64,000 bases of DNA, from contig JABVXV010000196.1 of assembly GCA_013365325.1 (NCBI GenBank), positions 54,279-118,278 of the forward strand. The letters are read 5' to 3'. Origin of the DNA: Dipetalonema caudispina. Lineage: Eukaryota > Nematoda > Chromadorea > Rhabditida > Onchocercidae. Numbering within the stretch: position 1 is the first letter of the stretch; the number at the start of each line of letters is the position of its first letter. The notes beneath the pieces are model-generated. The model worked only from the letters and a program-made list of their open reading frames with translations, ran no database searches and was not told the DNA's origin. This document shows positions 24,975 through 41,700 of the stretch, piece after piece. The position numbers and the translations under genes were made by a program.

Positions 24975-26685
24975 TTAGCGTCTTCGGTACACCACTGCAT
25001 ACCAACCACCGTATAAAGTACCAGAAAGCGATCCTAAAATAGCATCAACTCTATTTTTGATTGTGCATTGAAAGCTAAAATTGACTAGATTATATGAATA
25101 TCATTTCTAATATTTTCCAGAAACTCAGCTACATTACCCTTTTCTATTTCTAAGAAATATACAAAATTCATACTATTTCATATTTCAGTATTTTGTGATA
25201 TTTCTTTGTCGAGACACTACAAAAGGCCCTTTGAATGGCTATGGATAGGTACTACTACAAGTAAAACTGAAAATTGTAGAAATATTTGAGATTAAAAACT
25301 TCATAGATTTAATAAGTTTGTCCCACAAGTAAATAAATACTAAGTTTATCCTGCAAACGAATGTTTTAGCATTAATTTTGATTCCTTTCTCGACTGTGAA
25401 AGCTACGTACATTTTTGAACTAATGAATTTATCGTGATTTTCGCATATTATAAAATAGTTGTAAATTTAAAATATTTGAAAATTAAATGATTTGTAAAAC
25501 AATTTTTTACATATATTTTCCAAATTTAAAATTTATAATGTTTAAAAGTTTTAAATATTATTTTTTAAAAAGGTCATTGATATCAGTGATACAACGAGAA
25601 GATGCAAAGAATATTACAACTGTTTCATCAATTTCACAGTTATGACGATATACTAAGATGGTCGTTTCGTGTTCCGGACGTAGTATGCCAGCGCAGTCCA
25701 AAATACTGATTCGATTATTTGACGTACACTTAATCTGAAGCTAATTGCATTAAATTTGAGTGTCAAGTTGAAATTTTTTACGTTGCTCACATGATAATCT
25801 GCTAAATTGTTGACATTTGTGAGACTTTTGAATATTACTGTCTAAAATGATTGTTCTGTTTTTAACTAATTTTCGGGAAGGTAACTTTTTATTAGCCTTA
25901 ATATTATTGAACTAAACGAAGAATTTTCTATGGTAAGAGTTTTCTGGTTCTCCTTTTTTGCTTTTTGGAATTTAGAACATCTTATCTTATGATGAACATT
26001 TTCAAAAATTGATATCATCCTTAGCAAATATTTTTAAAACAATTCATTTAAATCATTTGAATTATTGAAATATTAATTCTTGGAAAAACAAAAATGCTGC
26101 ATAATAATTTTTTAAGCTTTATTGATGTCAATTGGCATTTTAAGATGATTTAAATACTCATTAAGACTTGCTTTACCTTATAAAGAACAGGATAATTACT
26201 TGAATTACGTAGTGTTATTGTTGATGAATCACTTAATTTTAGCTGAAAGAATTCATCCTTTAACTAATTCGTGCTTATTTTTAATAAAATAAGATGTTCG
26301 ATTTACTAAATTACATACCGGAGGCTATTTATAACAATATCAACTTATGAATATATGCAAAATTGAACTTCCCCGATGAAACATTTGAAAAATTGAGTTA
26401 GAAATATGCTTCAATTAACAAAATATGCCTTCATCTTTAGATTTTTATCTTTTATATTTCATCCAAATCTTTCTATGCAAAATTCATAAGTATGCATTAT
26501 TTGAATAACAAATTTAACAGCAAAAAAATCGTCATTATTTAACTGGAGAATTATTGTATTAAATAATAAATATATTGATTACTTACGGCAACAAGAGATG
26601 GCGACACATCAAATCCTTTATAATTTTCAGGCATCTTTGGGAATTCTTCCATACCGAACATTTCAGTCGTACCACTCTCACTCAT
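24975..26685 (-). CDS. Probable 69-residue microprotein, 3 exons
   Basis: I do not recognise it. Exon 1 (26685-26587) encodes MSESGTTEMFGMEEF and then PENYKGFDVSPSLVA, ending at a perfect GTAAGT donor. Exon 2 (25705-25654) stands out as a GC-richer island in very AT-rich DNA, between AATCAG and GTATAT, and gives YFGLRWHTTSGT. Exon 3 (25033-24975) follows CTATTTTAG and gives RSLSGTLYGGWYAVVYRRR before TAA. The phases match (0 then 1). The Gly/Tyr/Trp-rich C-terminus with a basic end could be membrane-associated. Two alternatives remain. Without exon 2, exon 3 reads in another frame to 24878 (84 aa, DRFLVLYTVVGMQWCTED). A third frame across the exon-2 region stays open for 48 codons. The start lies 288 bases behind the stop of the thioesterase homologue on the same strand, a spacing compatible with a nematode operon. 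Confidence 0.5.
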
Positions 26686-26973
26686 AATTGTTTAGAAAAA
26701 TGATACTCAGTTGGAAAATTCAATTATATTTATACTCAAAAAGAAAAGTCAACAATTGTTGAGTCTAAATTTCCGTGCATGAGTTACCATAAAAAATGCA
26801 ACAGATTTACAGCATAAATTTGCTTATACAATATAAACTTGCTGATACAATAAAGAATGTATATGAGATAATGCCATCAATGTCAAGAAGAACAAATAAA
26901 AGCTGTACATTTAAAATACTATGAAATGATGAGGTTTCTAAATGTGTACGTTATACGCGTACGTAAATTCATT

Positions 26974-29810
<2,837 letters not shown>

Positions 29811-32800
29811 AAAACTACCAATAAACGAATTGGAATTACGTAGCAGTTGATGTGTAAATTGAATATTTCGATGTAACGCTATAAAATTATATAGTATGAA
29901 TGTATTAGACAGAATGTTAACTTAAATTAAAATTAGGTTGTCCGCTTTTAGTACATTTGGTAAACAACGATGTGATTTTGAATTTAATACTTAATAGGAA
30001 AAATGCCAGTCTAAATCAATCCGTTCCTTATTTTCTTTCTAAACTATTAAAATTTTTTTTTAATAAAAATTTTTTTTTTTAATTTAAAAAAAAACAAGAA
30101 TCTTTTCTTTTTTCTCTTCCTGAAATTCTCCCTTCCCATTATTTGCCCATTTGATAGATATAAATATCACCAGTAATTCGTTATTTAAATTATATTTATA
30201 ATAAAGGATTCACTTACCGTAAATTAGCATTAAAAATTCATAAAATTTCTTATTCATATATGATTAGTCTTTAACTTTTTCGAATTGAAAAAACGAGTGA
30301 ATGTAATAGGAAAAAATAATACATTGGAAAAAAAAAAAAAGAAAATGATATTGAAATAAAATTAAATAATGGGGAAAGAAAAAAAGAAAGCAATGGAACG
30401 AAATAATTGAATCAATCGATGTATATTAATTAGTAGGATTTAATTAACGATCAGTAATAATCAATGTTCACTAAAATTTCTTCGCTTATCTATAGTCATC
30501 GAATAGAATTTGATTAAAAAAGTAAAAAAGCAAATGCTAAAACGTGTGAAATTATAAAATTAGTTGATCTCATCCTTGTATAAAATTAAATTAAGTATTC
30601 TGCTAGAAATGTTAATTTTGCTTTTTTTATTTCTAGTACTATTTGATTATTACACCGTAAATAATTAACAACTGAATAAATTAAAATGGAATTGATGAAA
30701 ACATTATGAATAATCTCCCACAGCAGTCACATGAGATTTTATGCGAATATTTCGAAAGTGATAAACTAATATCTAAATAATACTTTCAAACTAAATAATT
30801 GAGTAATGAATGAGCTTAGTATGCTTCCAACTACTTCATTTACTTTTGACAAATGCTAGGCTTAATATGTTTTCAATTATCCCGTTTAATTTATTTAGCT
30901 TCACTAATTTCAGAAAGTAATATGCTAAAATGCTGTTTATCAGATAAGATGAAAGTTTATCCTTCCTAACTTATTGTCTGGGACATAGGCTTATTTTCTA
31001 TACTGTTAGGTAATAAATAATGAATAAAATGCTCAATAGAAGTCAATAATGACAAACCAACAATGGAATATATAAGCATGAAGAGTGAAATAAGCAAACA
31101 ACCACGCAACACTGCGAAAGTTGGCACTTTCATTAAAATTTGATTTTTATAGGCATACTATATAACATGCATATAGAGATTTGAGAAATGCTCCGACATA
31201 GAACCTTAGCTATTGAAACATTAAAAAGAAAATCAATAATTGACGAAGGAGAAGTTTCAAAGAACTTTTCAAATCCCATTCGTATTTGAAAATTGAAAAA
31301 TTTAATAACTTCGCCATAACTTCTCCTGTTCAACTTATCAATATGATCTTAATATTAAGATAAAGCTGAATATCAAACCATAATTTCTTTTAATTAATTT
31401 ATTGATGAAGTCCAAACATTACCTTCTCTTGTAAGTTTCTTTATAATTTTCAAATCAACGAAAAAGAAATGAAACTGGCGAATTTTATGATTTATTCAAG
31501 CAGCTATAACTATAATAATTCAATACGAAAGGATACATGATCTATTCCGTCTATTGTATCCGGAATTCATGTTAACATCTTTCATAACATCTATATCAAT
31601 GCGAATATAAATCAAACAAGTAATCTTTATAACCTCAAATTATTTAGAGTATTTTGTTGTTGAAATTTCAGCTTGCCATCATTTTATATGGCAAAAGAAC
31701 AAAAATTCAGTAGATTAAAGAGATTGAAAAAGATCTGTTTTCCAAAGAAATCAAATTATCTTCCTATACATTAAAATAAGAATGAAGTAATTTTAAAAGA
31801 AGTGGCAAAAAGCTCTTTAACATGAAATTAAATTTTTTCCTTAAAAAATGAAATTAAAAATACTTTCATTCCAGCTGTTCTATACATTCATATTAAATCC
31901 TTTTAGGATAAGGACAATCAAAAAGTTAGTTTAATATATTCAACATTTGAAGTTTAAAAACAATTGATGCCTTATTTTAGCTCAATGGCTATAAAAACTC
32001 GAAGCTATTTTACTACCAATTTCTTACATTTCCCATTCATGCTTTTCCCACATTCATCGTTAACCAATTCATATAATTTTAATTTCATGTAGACATCAGT
32101 TACTAAATTATTTCATAGAATACATAAGCTTAAAAAATAACTAGAAGATATACAAAATCATTTCATTTTTATCAAGAAACAATAAAAGAAGCAAACCATT
32201 ATTAAATTGCTGAGATAAATTGAACTTTTTCCCAAAAATTGATAACGATTAAGCATCAGAACGCACAGTCATGGTTAAAAATTTCGTCAGCAGTAACGAA
32301 TAAAACTTTTCAGTAGTAATGTTCACTCATCGTGAAGTGCATAAATTAGAAAAGATCCATTCCCTTATCAAAATCGAACTTTCCTCTCATTTATTAAAAT
32401 AGGAAAGGGGGGAATTTCAAACGAAATAAAAAAAAGTATGTCGATACGAAATTAAAAAATTTCCATTTCAATTACCATCCGTATCTATATTATTTTTCAG
32501 ATAGGAACAAATAAAAAGCTAACCTAATCTGAGCGATCAGATTTGTCAATCAAGAAAAAAGTCTAACATTTAGTAGATTAAATCCAACAAAAAATGTATT
32601 GCTAAATAAGAATTCAATATAGTATTAAAAAAATAGCGGTGAAAGATGATGTAAGTTATACAATTTTGAAATGTTTAGTTATAGAAATTATGAGTTACAT
32701 CGGCTTCTAGCTATTTTGCATATCAAATAACCCATTTTTTAAGAGAAGTATCCAAATTTCGCACTGTTTGACTTGATTTTTCTTGCAATTAAAAGCATGG

Positions 32801-34947
32801 AAATGAAACATATTGATAATATTTAAAATTTGAAATTTAAAAAACATTTCATGTCTTTAGTTTAATAAAAAGAGAGCTTAATAGTTACAAAAAGATCATT
32901 TATAAACATTTTAGCCGACAATAAATTTAAGCACTCACTAAGGTTGATAAAAAAGAAAAAATTGACTGATAATAATGGAAGCAAACCATTACTAATCTGC
33001 TGTGAGAAATTGAATTCTTGTCCGAAAATTAGCGAAGATCGGATACCAGATCGCAACACAATATTTAAAAATTTCATCATCTCAATACAATGAGTAAAAC
33101 TTTTCAGTGGTACTGTTTACTCTTCATCTAAGAGAGGTAGTTAGAGTATAATGAGAAATTGTATATATCTTTTAAAGGTAAACATTCCAAAAGGTAGACA
33201 TTTTAATGTGAACATTGCTACTTCACAAATATGAAATTCTGTCGTTTGTTAGATCTTTACAGACGCTAATTTGACCTTATGAATAGTAGTGAGTAGGTTT
33301 GATATCACAGATTTAAATTACTCCTTACTTACATAATGATAAAATGAACTTGAATGTTATTTAGAATATATTAAGTCCACAAAAATATCTCATAATCGAT
33401 CTTTAAAAATTTAAGCATAACGTTTTTAAGTATTTTAAATTACAAATAAATTTACGCAAATTGTTGTTCAAATTTGAATAAATTATGCAGAAAAATTTCA
33501 AACATACGGGTATTTTTATTGGAAATAACGATAGTTTTTATAATATTGTTACAAATATATAGGTACTGATTATTTAAATAAATTCTTCCTTTTCATTGTT
33601 TCCTTTTTAGACTTCCTAAAAATTATCCATCAATTACAGCCTAATGTAATCATTAACTATAACGCAATCGTTAATTGCACACTGTTAAAATTTATCAAGC
33701 ATGAATGCTAATTAGTTGAGAGAAATGATGCTAGCAATGACATTCATACCTTTACATTTTATTTCACTCCTTCATTTTTATTGAAATAAAATAAAATTTT
33801 GAGTTGTGTATAAGAAGAGCTCTATTCAAACGTAAAGTAGCTGACGAATGATTGCTTCCAACTATTTTTACTTCAAAAGAATAAAAAATGAAAACTAGAC
33901 AGCAGTTGATTGTTAAATTTTATGAGTTTTATAAAATTTGCCGGTTCTTGAAGTAACTCGATTTGCAACTTCAATTTTTTGAAATGAACTATTGTAAAGG
34001 AGCAAATGTATGCAAGTAAAATGAAAATTTGTTCGAATAAAACTGATATACGGTAAAGAAAAATGTTGGAATTGGCGCAAGTGTAAGTGAAAGAATATTG
34101 AGGCATGATGGATTGAAAAAAAAAAAAAAAAAACAAATTACATGAAGTTTACCCAAGCTCTTATACCCTAGTATTTTTAACTTCAAATGTCAGCTATTTA
34201 ATAAGATTGAAAGCAAACTATGGTTATATTGCAATTTTTTTACAAATTTTTATGTGATGAAAAATAATACAATTTCAATTATTCTTTTGTATAGGAAAAA
34301 TAAATCACAGAAGAAAAGACTTTATTCCAGATTCTAGGCTCATTTCAGGAGAACACGTTTATGTCTAATTAGTCAATACAAGATATTCCAGTCCATTAGT
34401 CTTTAGATATTTTAACAAATTAATTTGCCAAGAAATCTCAAAAATACTGCGAAAAGGAAAGTATTTAACTATGCACTTACCTCTATAGAACTTACTGATC
34501 TAATTTTATCCTAGGAATTAATTCACAAATTATGCAGTATTCCCAGGGGAACAGTTTCAACTAACAGATATTTTCAACAATGCAAAACTTCATTTCTCAA
34601 TATTCGTGTTCTGCCATATTCACGAATATCTCATTCCAATTTTTGTAATAAAGTTAGAACTTTATTGAAGGATGAGAAGGCAGAATGGTGCCTAAGGGAA
34701 AGTTTCAAGGCATATAACGCCTCCATTTTCAAAGCTTGCATTTAATCATCAAAACTATTTCCTAACGTCATCCTTTCGAATATATTGATATCGGATGCAC
34801 TTTTGACTGTTATTATTGCCGGAGCATAAATACTTTTTCCTGTATTAAAGTTCCCGGGGCTCATTCAGAATATTAACACTGTAAAAGTGAGCTTACAAAT
34901 TTTAGGAGTGTGTAAAATGAGTAAACACATGTAGTGATAGAGCGGAT
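29811..34947. other. Long AT-rich intergenic region
   Basis: About 5 kb with no gene I can support. It contains a T/A-rich fold-back-like tract at about 30053-30100, poly-A runs near 30330-30345 and 34117-34133, and a diverged repeat pair (separate entry). Open frames on the minus strand (for example 31133-31333, 32862-33080, 33873-34136) are low-complexity Phe/Leu/Ile/Lys and lack motifs. Confidence 0.45.
32190..33129. repeat. Diverged direct repeat pair, about 150 bp each
   Basis: Two copies in the same orientation, at about 32190-32335 and 32980-33129, share the block starting GCAAACCATTA and the block TAAAACTTTTCAGTNGTA near their ends, with many substitutions and small indels between them. 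The copies are about 790 bases apart. I see no terminal inverted repeats or target-site duplications. They could be fragments of an old interspersed element. Confidence 0.5.
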
Positions 34948-35034
34948 ATGAGGATTGCTTGGCTTATAAGAATTCCACTATTTTTTGCTGCAGTTTTAGT
35001 TCCATATGTCTTACTGGCAGAAACTGGCGTCTGA
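34948..35034 (+). other. Small ORF resembling a signal peptide, 28 codons
   Basis: ATG to TGA, in an otherwise empty region. The frame starts MRIAWLIRIP and has a hydrophobic core (PLFFAAVLVPYVLLA) followed by ETGV, a typical secretory signal layout. It may be the first exon of a secreted protein (a GTCTGA donor is possible at the end), a microprotein, or chance. I found no second exon in phase. Confidence 0.2.
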
Positions 35035-35754
35035 ACTGTACATCAAAAAGCATGAAAACGTAAAATGCATGATTTTTAATTATGAAAAAGAAATTAGTAC
35101 TATGACATAGAAAAATACAAGCAAACCGCAAAATTAAATTTGCAACAAAGTTGCCCGTCGATCAAAAAATATGTCATTTTCCTTCAAATGATAGTTAACA
35201 TGACTGAAGGTCCATAATTTTATTGTAAATGATTTCATCGAATTTTTCATTCTCATTGTAACGGAAGTTCTCCATCTAAATTTAAAAATTAAATTGTTGC
35301 AATCAGTTCAACAAAGTGATATAGAGGAGGTGCTATGAAGGAAATCATTCTGCAATATGAAATCAAAAAGGGCTACTAGACTACTTACTAGGGATTTTGA
35401 AAATGTTGGTGAAATATGAAGACTATTTTTCATTAAATTCAAACAAATGCAACGCTTGCGAAAATCAAACATTCACAAGCATATACCGCTCAATTCTGAA
35501 ACAGAAAAAAGATCCTTATAAAATGCATTATTTGATCTTGTATCATCAGTAATGCAATAGCAAAAGTAATATCAAAATCTGATAAATCTATGTCATGAAA
35601 CTCAAAATAAAAGATGCTAAAAAAGCTGACAGAGAACAAAGTAAAAAAAATGTATCAAATGAACGGAATTCGAACATTAAAGGACCTCAGAGATTGACAT
35701 CTATGATATCAAATTAAATATCACTGAATTAATACATTGGTAGAGATTTTATTA

Positions 35755-38700
35755 TTAATTCATATTGATATTACTCAGATGTTCGGCTGCTCGCTTGGTG
35801 ATATTTAGTGGTGGATATATTATTCGTAAGTTGGGCTCATGCAGCAAAGCTAATGCGGATATGCTGTAGCATGTATGCAAGGCATCTGGAATCATAAAAT
35901 TATGAACGGTCAGTAAAAAATTCAAAATAAATCTTTTCGGACTAATATTCAGCCAAGCATAAAACGAGAAAATGTTAAGAACTAGTCTTAAATCTTTAAA
36001 GTTCTTACAAACAAGCACAAAGAGGAAAGAATATTATCCTTTCTGTCACTTCTTCTTTTCCGTCCTTGATCCAGAAAATATGGATGTGTTCAGATCTTAA
36101 AGAAAGAGGAGATTTGATTCTCGAAAGGAAAAACATCGAAAGAATTTATGATCTTATATCAAGCAAATAATCGCGGTTACAATTCTGTTTAAATTTATTC
36201 AGTCACAAAGAGAAATAGTCAGATACTTAAATTTTCATGATGAAAGTCATGGCAACATACCGGGTACAACATCGCTAAACTTGCCGAAACCTCCTAATTC
36301 TCTGTCCTGAGTTGAATAAAGAAAGGATCGTAGCCGTTCTCTATCGACGAACATATAAGCATCCAAAATCTGAAAAAATATTATTTCGTTTAAAGCAGAA
36401 TATTCAGGGGAAAAGTGAACTGTTTTTATCAAATCAGAATTTCAGGATGGAATTTCTCCACAGACACGCATTGAACAACTATTCCAATCAAATAATTATA
36501 TTAGAAACGAAAACACAAAAAAGGAATAACAGAATATTATTTACTTTCTGACAAAAGACCTGATATTTACACACCTTAAGTGTACCACCAATCCAAAATG
36601 CATAACAGCTATCATCCGGTTTATTGGCTCGACCGTGGAAACCCTCATCCTGTTTCCATAGTGCCCACTTCACAAGTCTTTCAATTTGTTTATGCGATAG
36701 AACACTCTCATCCCATAGATGTCCTGCCATTGCTAATGCAGCTACAGCACAAAATGTTGAACCTCCTGAATTTCAGATTGCTTTTTAAAATAACACTGAT
36801 GGTATCAAAAGTTATACTGATACCTATTTACCAACTTTTAAAGTTTCCTATAACTGCAAATGCTTGTAACGTTAAAAACAAAATGAATGCTAAATTCAAT
36901 TGAATAAAACTATGTTTTAAAGATTTATTTCAGAACTATTGTACTTTTCTGTTTCTCCTTCATTCTGAATCTACTCAAACAGAAAAATGGAGACATGGAT
37001 AGCGAACATACATCAATTTCCTTGGAAAAAATCTCATAAAGTTTTATTTTTCATTGGAATATATTCAGAAAAAGAAAAGTGCTAACCATGACTTTCAAGA
37101 AAAGGTGCTTGACCAATACCACCGTCAAAATTAACACATCGTTGAATAAATTTTAACACTGATTTCATGTCAATTGTACTAAAATCGTTCAGTATATGAC
37201 AGATTGCAATGGCACAATACACAAAACGCATATCATTTTCGGTTCCTTGCTGTCCCCGAAAACTGAAAATAAAAATAATTTTTTAAGGATTTTGCATAAA
37301 AGTTCATTTCTTCTTTATTTTTTAAAAAATTTTGACATTTCATCGAAATCGTTACACTTAACTAGTAATTCAGCGAAACAGAACCCAACTGGTGAAGCTA
37401 TTTTCATCTACCTTCAGTAATCTACAGTAATTTCCAAATGAAAAATTAAACTTTGAAGTTCGTATTAAGATACTAATTGCTTTGAAGTTAGAGAATGAAA
37501 GTAACAGGCAAGAATACACAAAGTAATAATGCTCAAGGTAATACATCCGAATTGTTCCACCCATGCAAAATTCCAATTAAAGACCTGAAGAATAAGCAAT
37601 TCAAACCTGCCATCACTAAGCTGGCCACAACATATTCCTTCTAACACGGCCTTCCTGTCTACTCGAGTTAAATCGTCTCCCAGAATCAATAAGGAACAAA
37701 GAGCTACGTAGGTCTGTGAAATATGCGCACTATCATACAAAAAGTAATTTGTTGTGGTAGAGGTACCCGATTTCGTAAGATCTACATCACCACCACCACT
37801 ACAGTTCCCCATTTCATACCATGATGGCTTAGAAAAACCAAGAGATCCGCGAAATCCGAATGCTTCTTTTGGACAACCTGCAAAATGAAAAGTCAAATTA
37901 GAATAAGAGAAAAGAATAACAAAAATGCGGATAGATAATAACATTTCTGAAATTCATACTTATCTGTGGTAGTGCTTAATCTGAAAAGTATTCAAAAATG
38001 CAGTGCGAAAATGAAGGATGTAAAAAAAGATACCTTCCTATTCGAAATGCAAGCAAACATGTTGGTTGTGAAAACAATATAAGAGAATGAGGCTTTATCA
38101 CATCAGACGTATATAAATAAAGTAGGAAAAAGATGGAAGGGAACAAAAATACGCATCTATAGCATGCAGTCTACAATTAACATATATGTAGGAATACTGA
38201 AGAGGGGGAATTACAGTAATCCAAAACATCTTCAACCTTTTTAACTAAACAAGTCAAAATTCCAATTTAAGATTTGGAACACAACTTTATACACTGTTCA
38301 CAAAACCATTCAGAAATAATATATATACGATGGTTACTTCGTTGCTCCATAGTTTCCGCCACTTCTCAATTCTTATTATCACAATTTCAACACAACTATA
38401 ATTCATCCGCCATTTTCATAGTTTTATTATCAAAAATCATTATAAGAAGGAACTCAAAAATTTTTTTTAACCTCGGTAGGGCCCCAAATGTATTTCTAAA
38501 TATTAGCTTTACCTGGTGAGATTTCGATACAGTTAGTTCCAAGAAAAAGAAAAAGAAGAAAGCAAAAGAAAATCTGTTACAACAAACAAGATTGAATTCT
38601 TCAATAGAAATATCTATCCCAACCCTGTAATACAATTTTTGAAAAAAGCTGCTCATCGTCAACATCTCTCACTATTTGTGGCTCAGGATAGTTATTTTCA

Positions 38701-41700
38701 GGATGCGTATCTAGCGGCTGCAATGTTCCAGCGCTAGTGTCCAAAGAAAGATTTCCCGGAACACCAAGATCAAGTTCTACATCAAAAATGTTCGCTTTTT
38801 GCTGAAGCCTACCAGAACGCGTATTATCCGACCTAAAACTTTTTACAATATCTGTCCGAAAAAAATGTACGACAAAAAGTTGGAAAAATTTTAAGATTAA
38901 TAAATTAGGAGGGGAAAAAAGATTCAAATAATAGGAAAACTATATAATTTAAAAAAATCCCTAGTCATTCCTGTTTCAAAAACCACTTGCATATGATCAT
39001 TATTTTTGTCACCCAAAGTTATTCATGTTACTCAGTTACAAGTTCAAAAATAATCAACTAAGATCTATGATACTTACCTTTTCATATCGAAAATGCTAGA
39101 ATCAACTATATCCTTCACTTTTGATGCTCCTTTCCATAACATCTTTTCTGATACATCTCGATCGTTCTGGATGCTAATCTGTTCATACCACAGGCTTCCG
39201 TCATCCATCATTCGAAACAGAAATGATTTTCCATTAACCAAATCGATATCAGTATTCAGGAAAGCAATGGCTCGAGTTGGTCCACTTCCGAACAAGAGCC
39301 TTTCAGCCAAGCGCGAGACTCGCACGTTATACTTAGGTTGTTCTCGATAAAATGCAGCTGCATTGCGAGGTTCTTGCAGTCGTTTGATCGATGCTAACGA
39401 TGACCACATCGTGCTGTCCGAGTGACGATACAGAGAAAATGTTTGTACATCAGGATGTACAGTGTGTTGCAAAATATAGACAGGATAAATAGTGCCATTT
39501 CGGTCAGTATCTCGAATGGGTGGAGCACCGGTAACGTGATGGCCACCATGATAGATGCTATGAGCCATTTCCAAACAAACAAGTCCACGCATTCGTTCAT
39601 CAACAAGCACAAACCTTTCAATTGTTTTGAAATTCAAGCTTTCGACATTCTACTTATGTATCTAGTCTAAATTAATTTCGGACCTAAACTCACTGGCAGT
39701 GAAGCTTCAATTTGAAAAAGCGAAACCTTACTTTTTCGATGTACAAATAAGAAGCATTTGAGGGACATCAGAGAAACTGTATAACTGATGTATATTTTGC
39801 TTCTCAAAAGCACCTTTGTACTGGAAATGATAAGAATTCCGTGATGTATCGTCATATTCAGGGACAGTATAGAGCAAAACACCTGTAGCGATTTAATTTT
39901 TTGAATTGTCATACTAAATGCATCTTTTCGGAATTCAGAACATTGTCATCCACTATTGACTCCATTTTCACCTATTCACTTTGACTTTTAGTCAAGTCTG
40001 TAATTAAATAATTCAATGAAAAATTAAAAAAGTATTGCCAAAAAAATTCTAACCATCCGAAATGCCAACTCTCAAATCAACCAAATGAACATTGTTTTTC
40101 TCAGCTGCATATATCACTCGTGGATGGTCCGATCCAGCTAGTAACTGCAACAAATTTAGGACAGGAAATATACAATAAAAAAAATACATCGAGTTGGGTA
40201 TCTGTCGCATCCAATTCTTTAACTCCATTACAATGCCGATAAAGTCGCAAACGGTCTCATTGACCGATGCTATCAACCTCTCCAGTAGAAACTGATTTTT
40301 TTAAATGCTTAGGTTAACTGATGCAATTTTGAAGTTGAAACTTTTCTTGGTATTTCTAATTCTTTATCAGTTGTTGGAAGTACGATAATACTAAATCCAA
40401 ACTGCTTTAAAAATTTTAACTTTAAAAAACGAAACATCCAGAAAAGTCGAGCAAACACTGACCTCAATATTATAGCCACACTTTCCTTGAATAAAATTCT
40501 CACCCATTTCTCCATACCAAATTAAGCCACCATCATCAAGAAACACAATTTCATTGTTCATATAAGGTATGAATGACAGAGAGTGGACAGGATGATTAAA
40601 GAGTGTCAACACAACATTATTTTTTGGATCGCAAAGGTATAATTCTTTTTCGCTACGAGCTAGGATTCGACATTTTTCTCCAGTGGGCTTATAAGATCGA
40701 AGCTCAAGTAAAGCAGTATTCACATCTAACATTTGACAGTATTTTGTATTATTAGAATTAGGATTATAAATCTGCTGCTCTCTGGACATATCTTTTGCTG
40801 AGGAATTCCAGTTTCTCTCCATTATTTCTGCCCTTTCGGAATTTTCAATCTCTTGGCCTTCATCAGACAAAATCCTCCATTCATCAAATCCCTCATCTCT
40901 TAAACGATGCAGACGAAATTCCAACAATCGTTTTCTTGTTGAAAGCTCACTTACAGACCACAATGTCACCGAACCATCAACAGGATCTTCCAGCACTTCT
41001 AGAAGATTCCTATTCTTCAATCGATTACTGTAAGTTTCGAAAGGCCAATGTCCTGCATGCCGCACTGCCACACAATCTTGAACCCATGGTAATGTTCGAG
41101 TTAGCAGTTGAGGGAAAGCCACTGAATGCGGAACCATATAAGGACGTTGCCAGTGATGTGCAAGATTATGCTGCGATACGTAAAAATCTTTGCTTGAACA
41201 ACTGGGCCCTTGATCTTGAATACTAGGATTGAACTTGATACCACCAAGAACGGAACATCCCGTATCCAGAAATCCAAAATTTGGGGCTGACGGTGCACAG
41301 AAGCCCATTACAAAAGAAACTCTAAACATTCAGAAATCCAATAAAGCTTTGAACATGACAAGTCATAAGGAAGAAAAACAGAACAACCGGAAAAAGTGAG
41401 AATAAATGATATGACTGAAAGTAATGAATTGTAGCAAGAGCTCTAAAGATACCCACAAATCATTAAAAAGAAACATAACTTCGCCAGAAAAAGAGTAAAC
41501 ACATGGTTTGCTTGCATTTCGTGAATAAATCCTTACGGAGCTTTCATGAAAACCTCACCAGAATCACTTTTCAATTGCAGACGATAAATCCACTCGATAA
41601 GTTTTTTCCTTAATTCAGCATCCACTTCTTCCTCTAACTTTCCCAGGACATCAAGTGTCGATAAAGTGAAGTAAAGAATTGCTGCTCTAAAAAGCAACCA

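Noticed and set aside
30053..30100. T-run/A-run fold-back as a possible transposon end or terminator
   Set aside because: It is made only of homopolymer runs; no target-site duplication or coding sequence nearby.
40795..41226. 143-codon open frame on the plus strand
   Set aside because: It is antisense to the long first exon of the TAF1C-like gene, whose minus-strand frame has better composition and splice structure.
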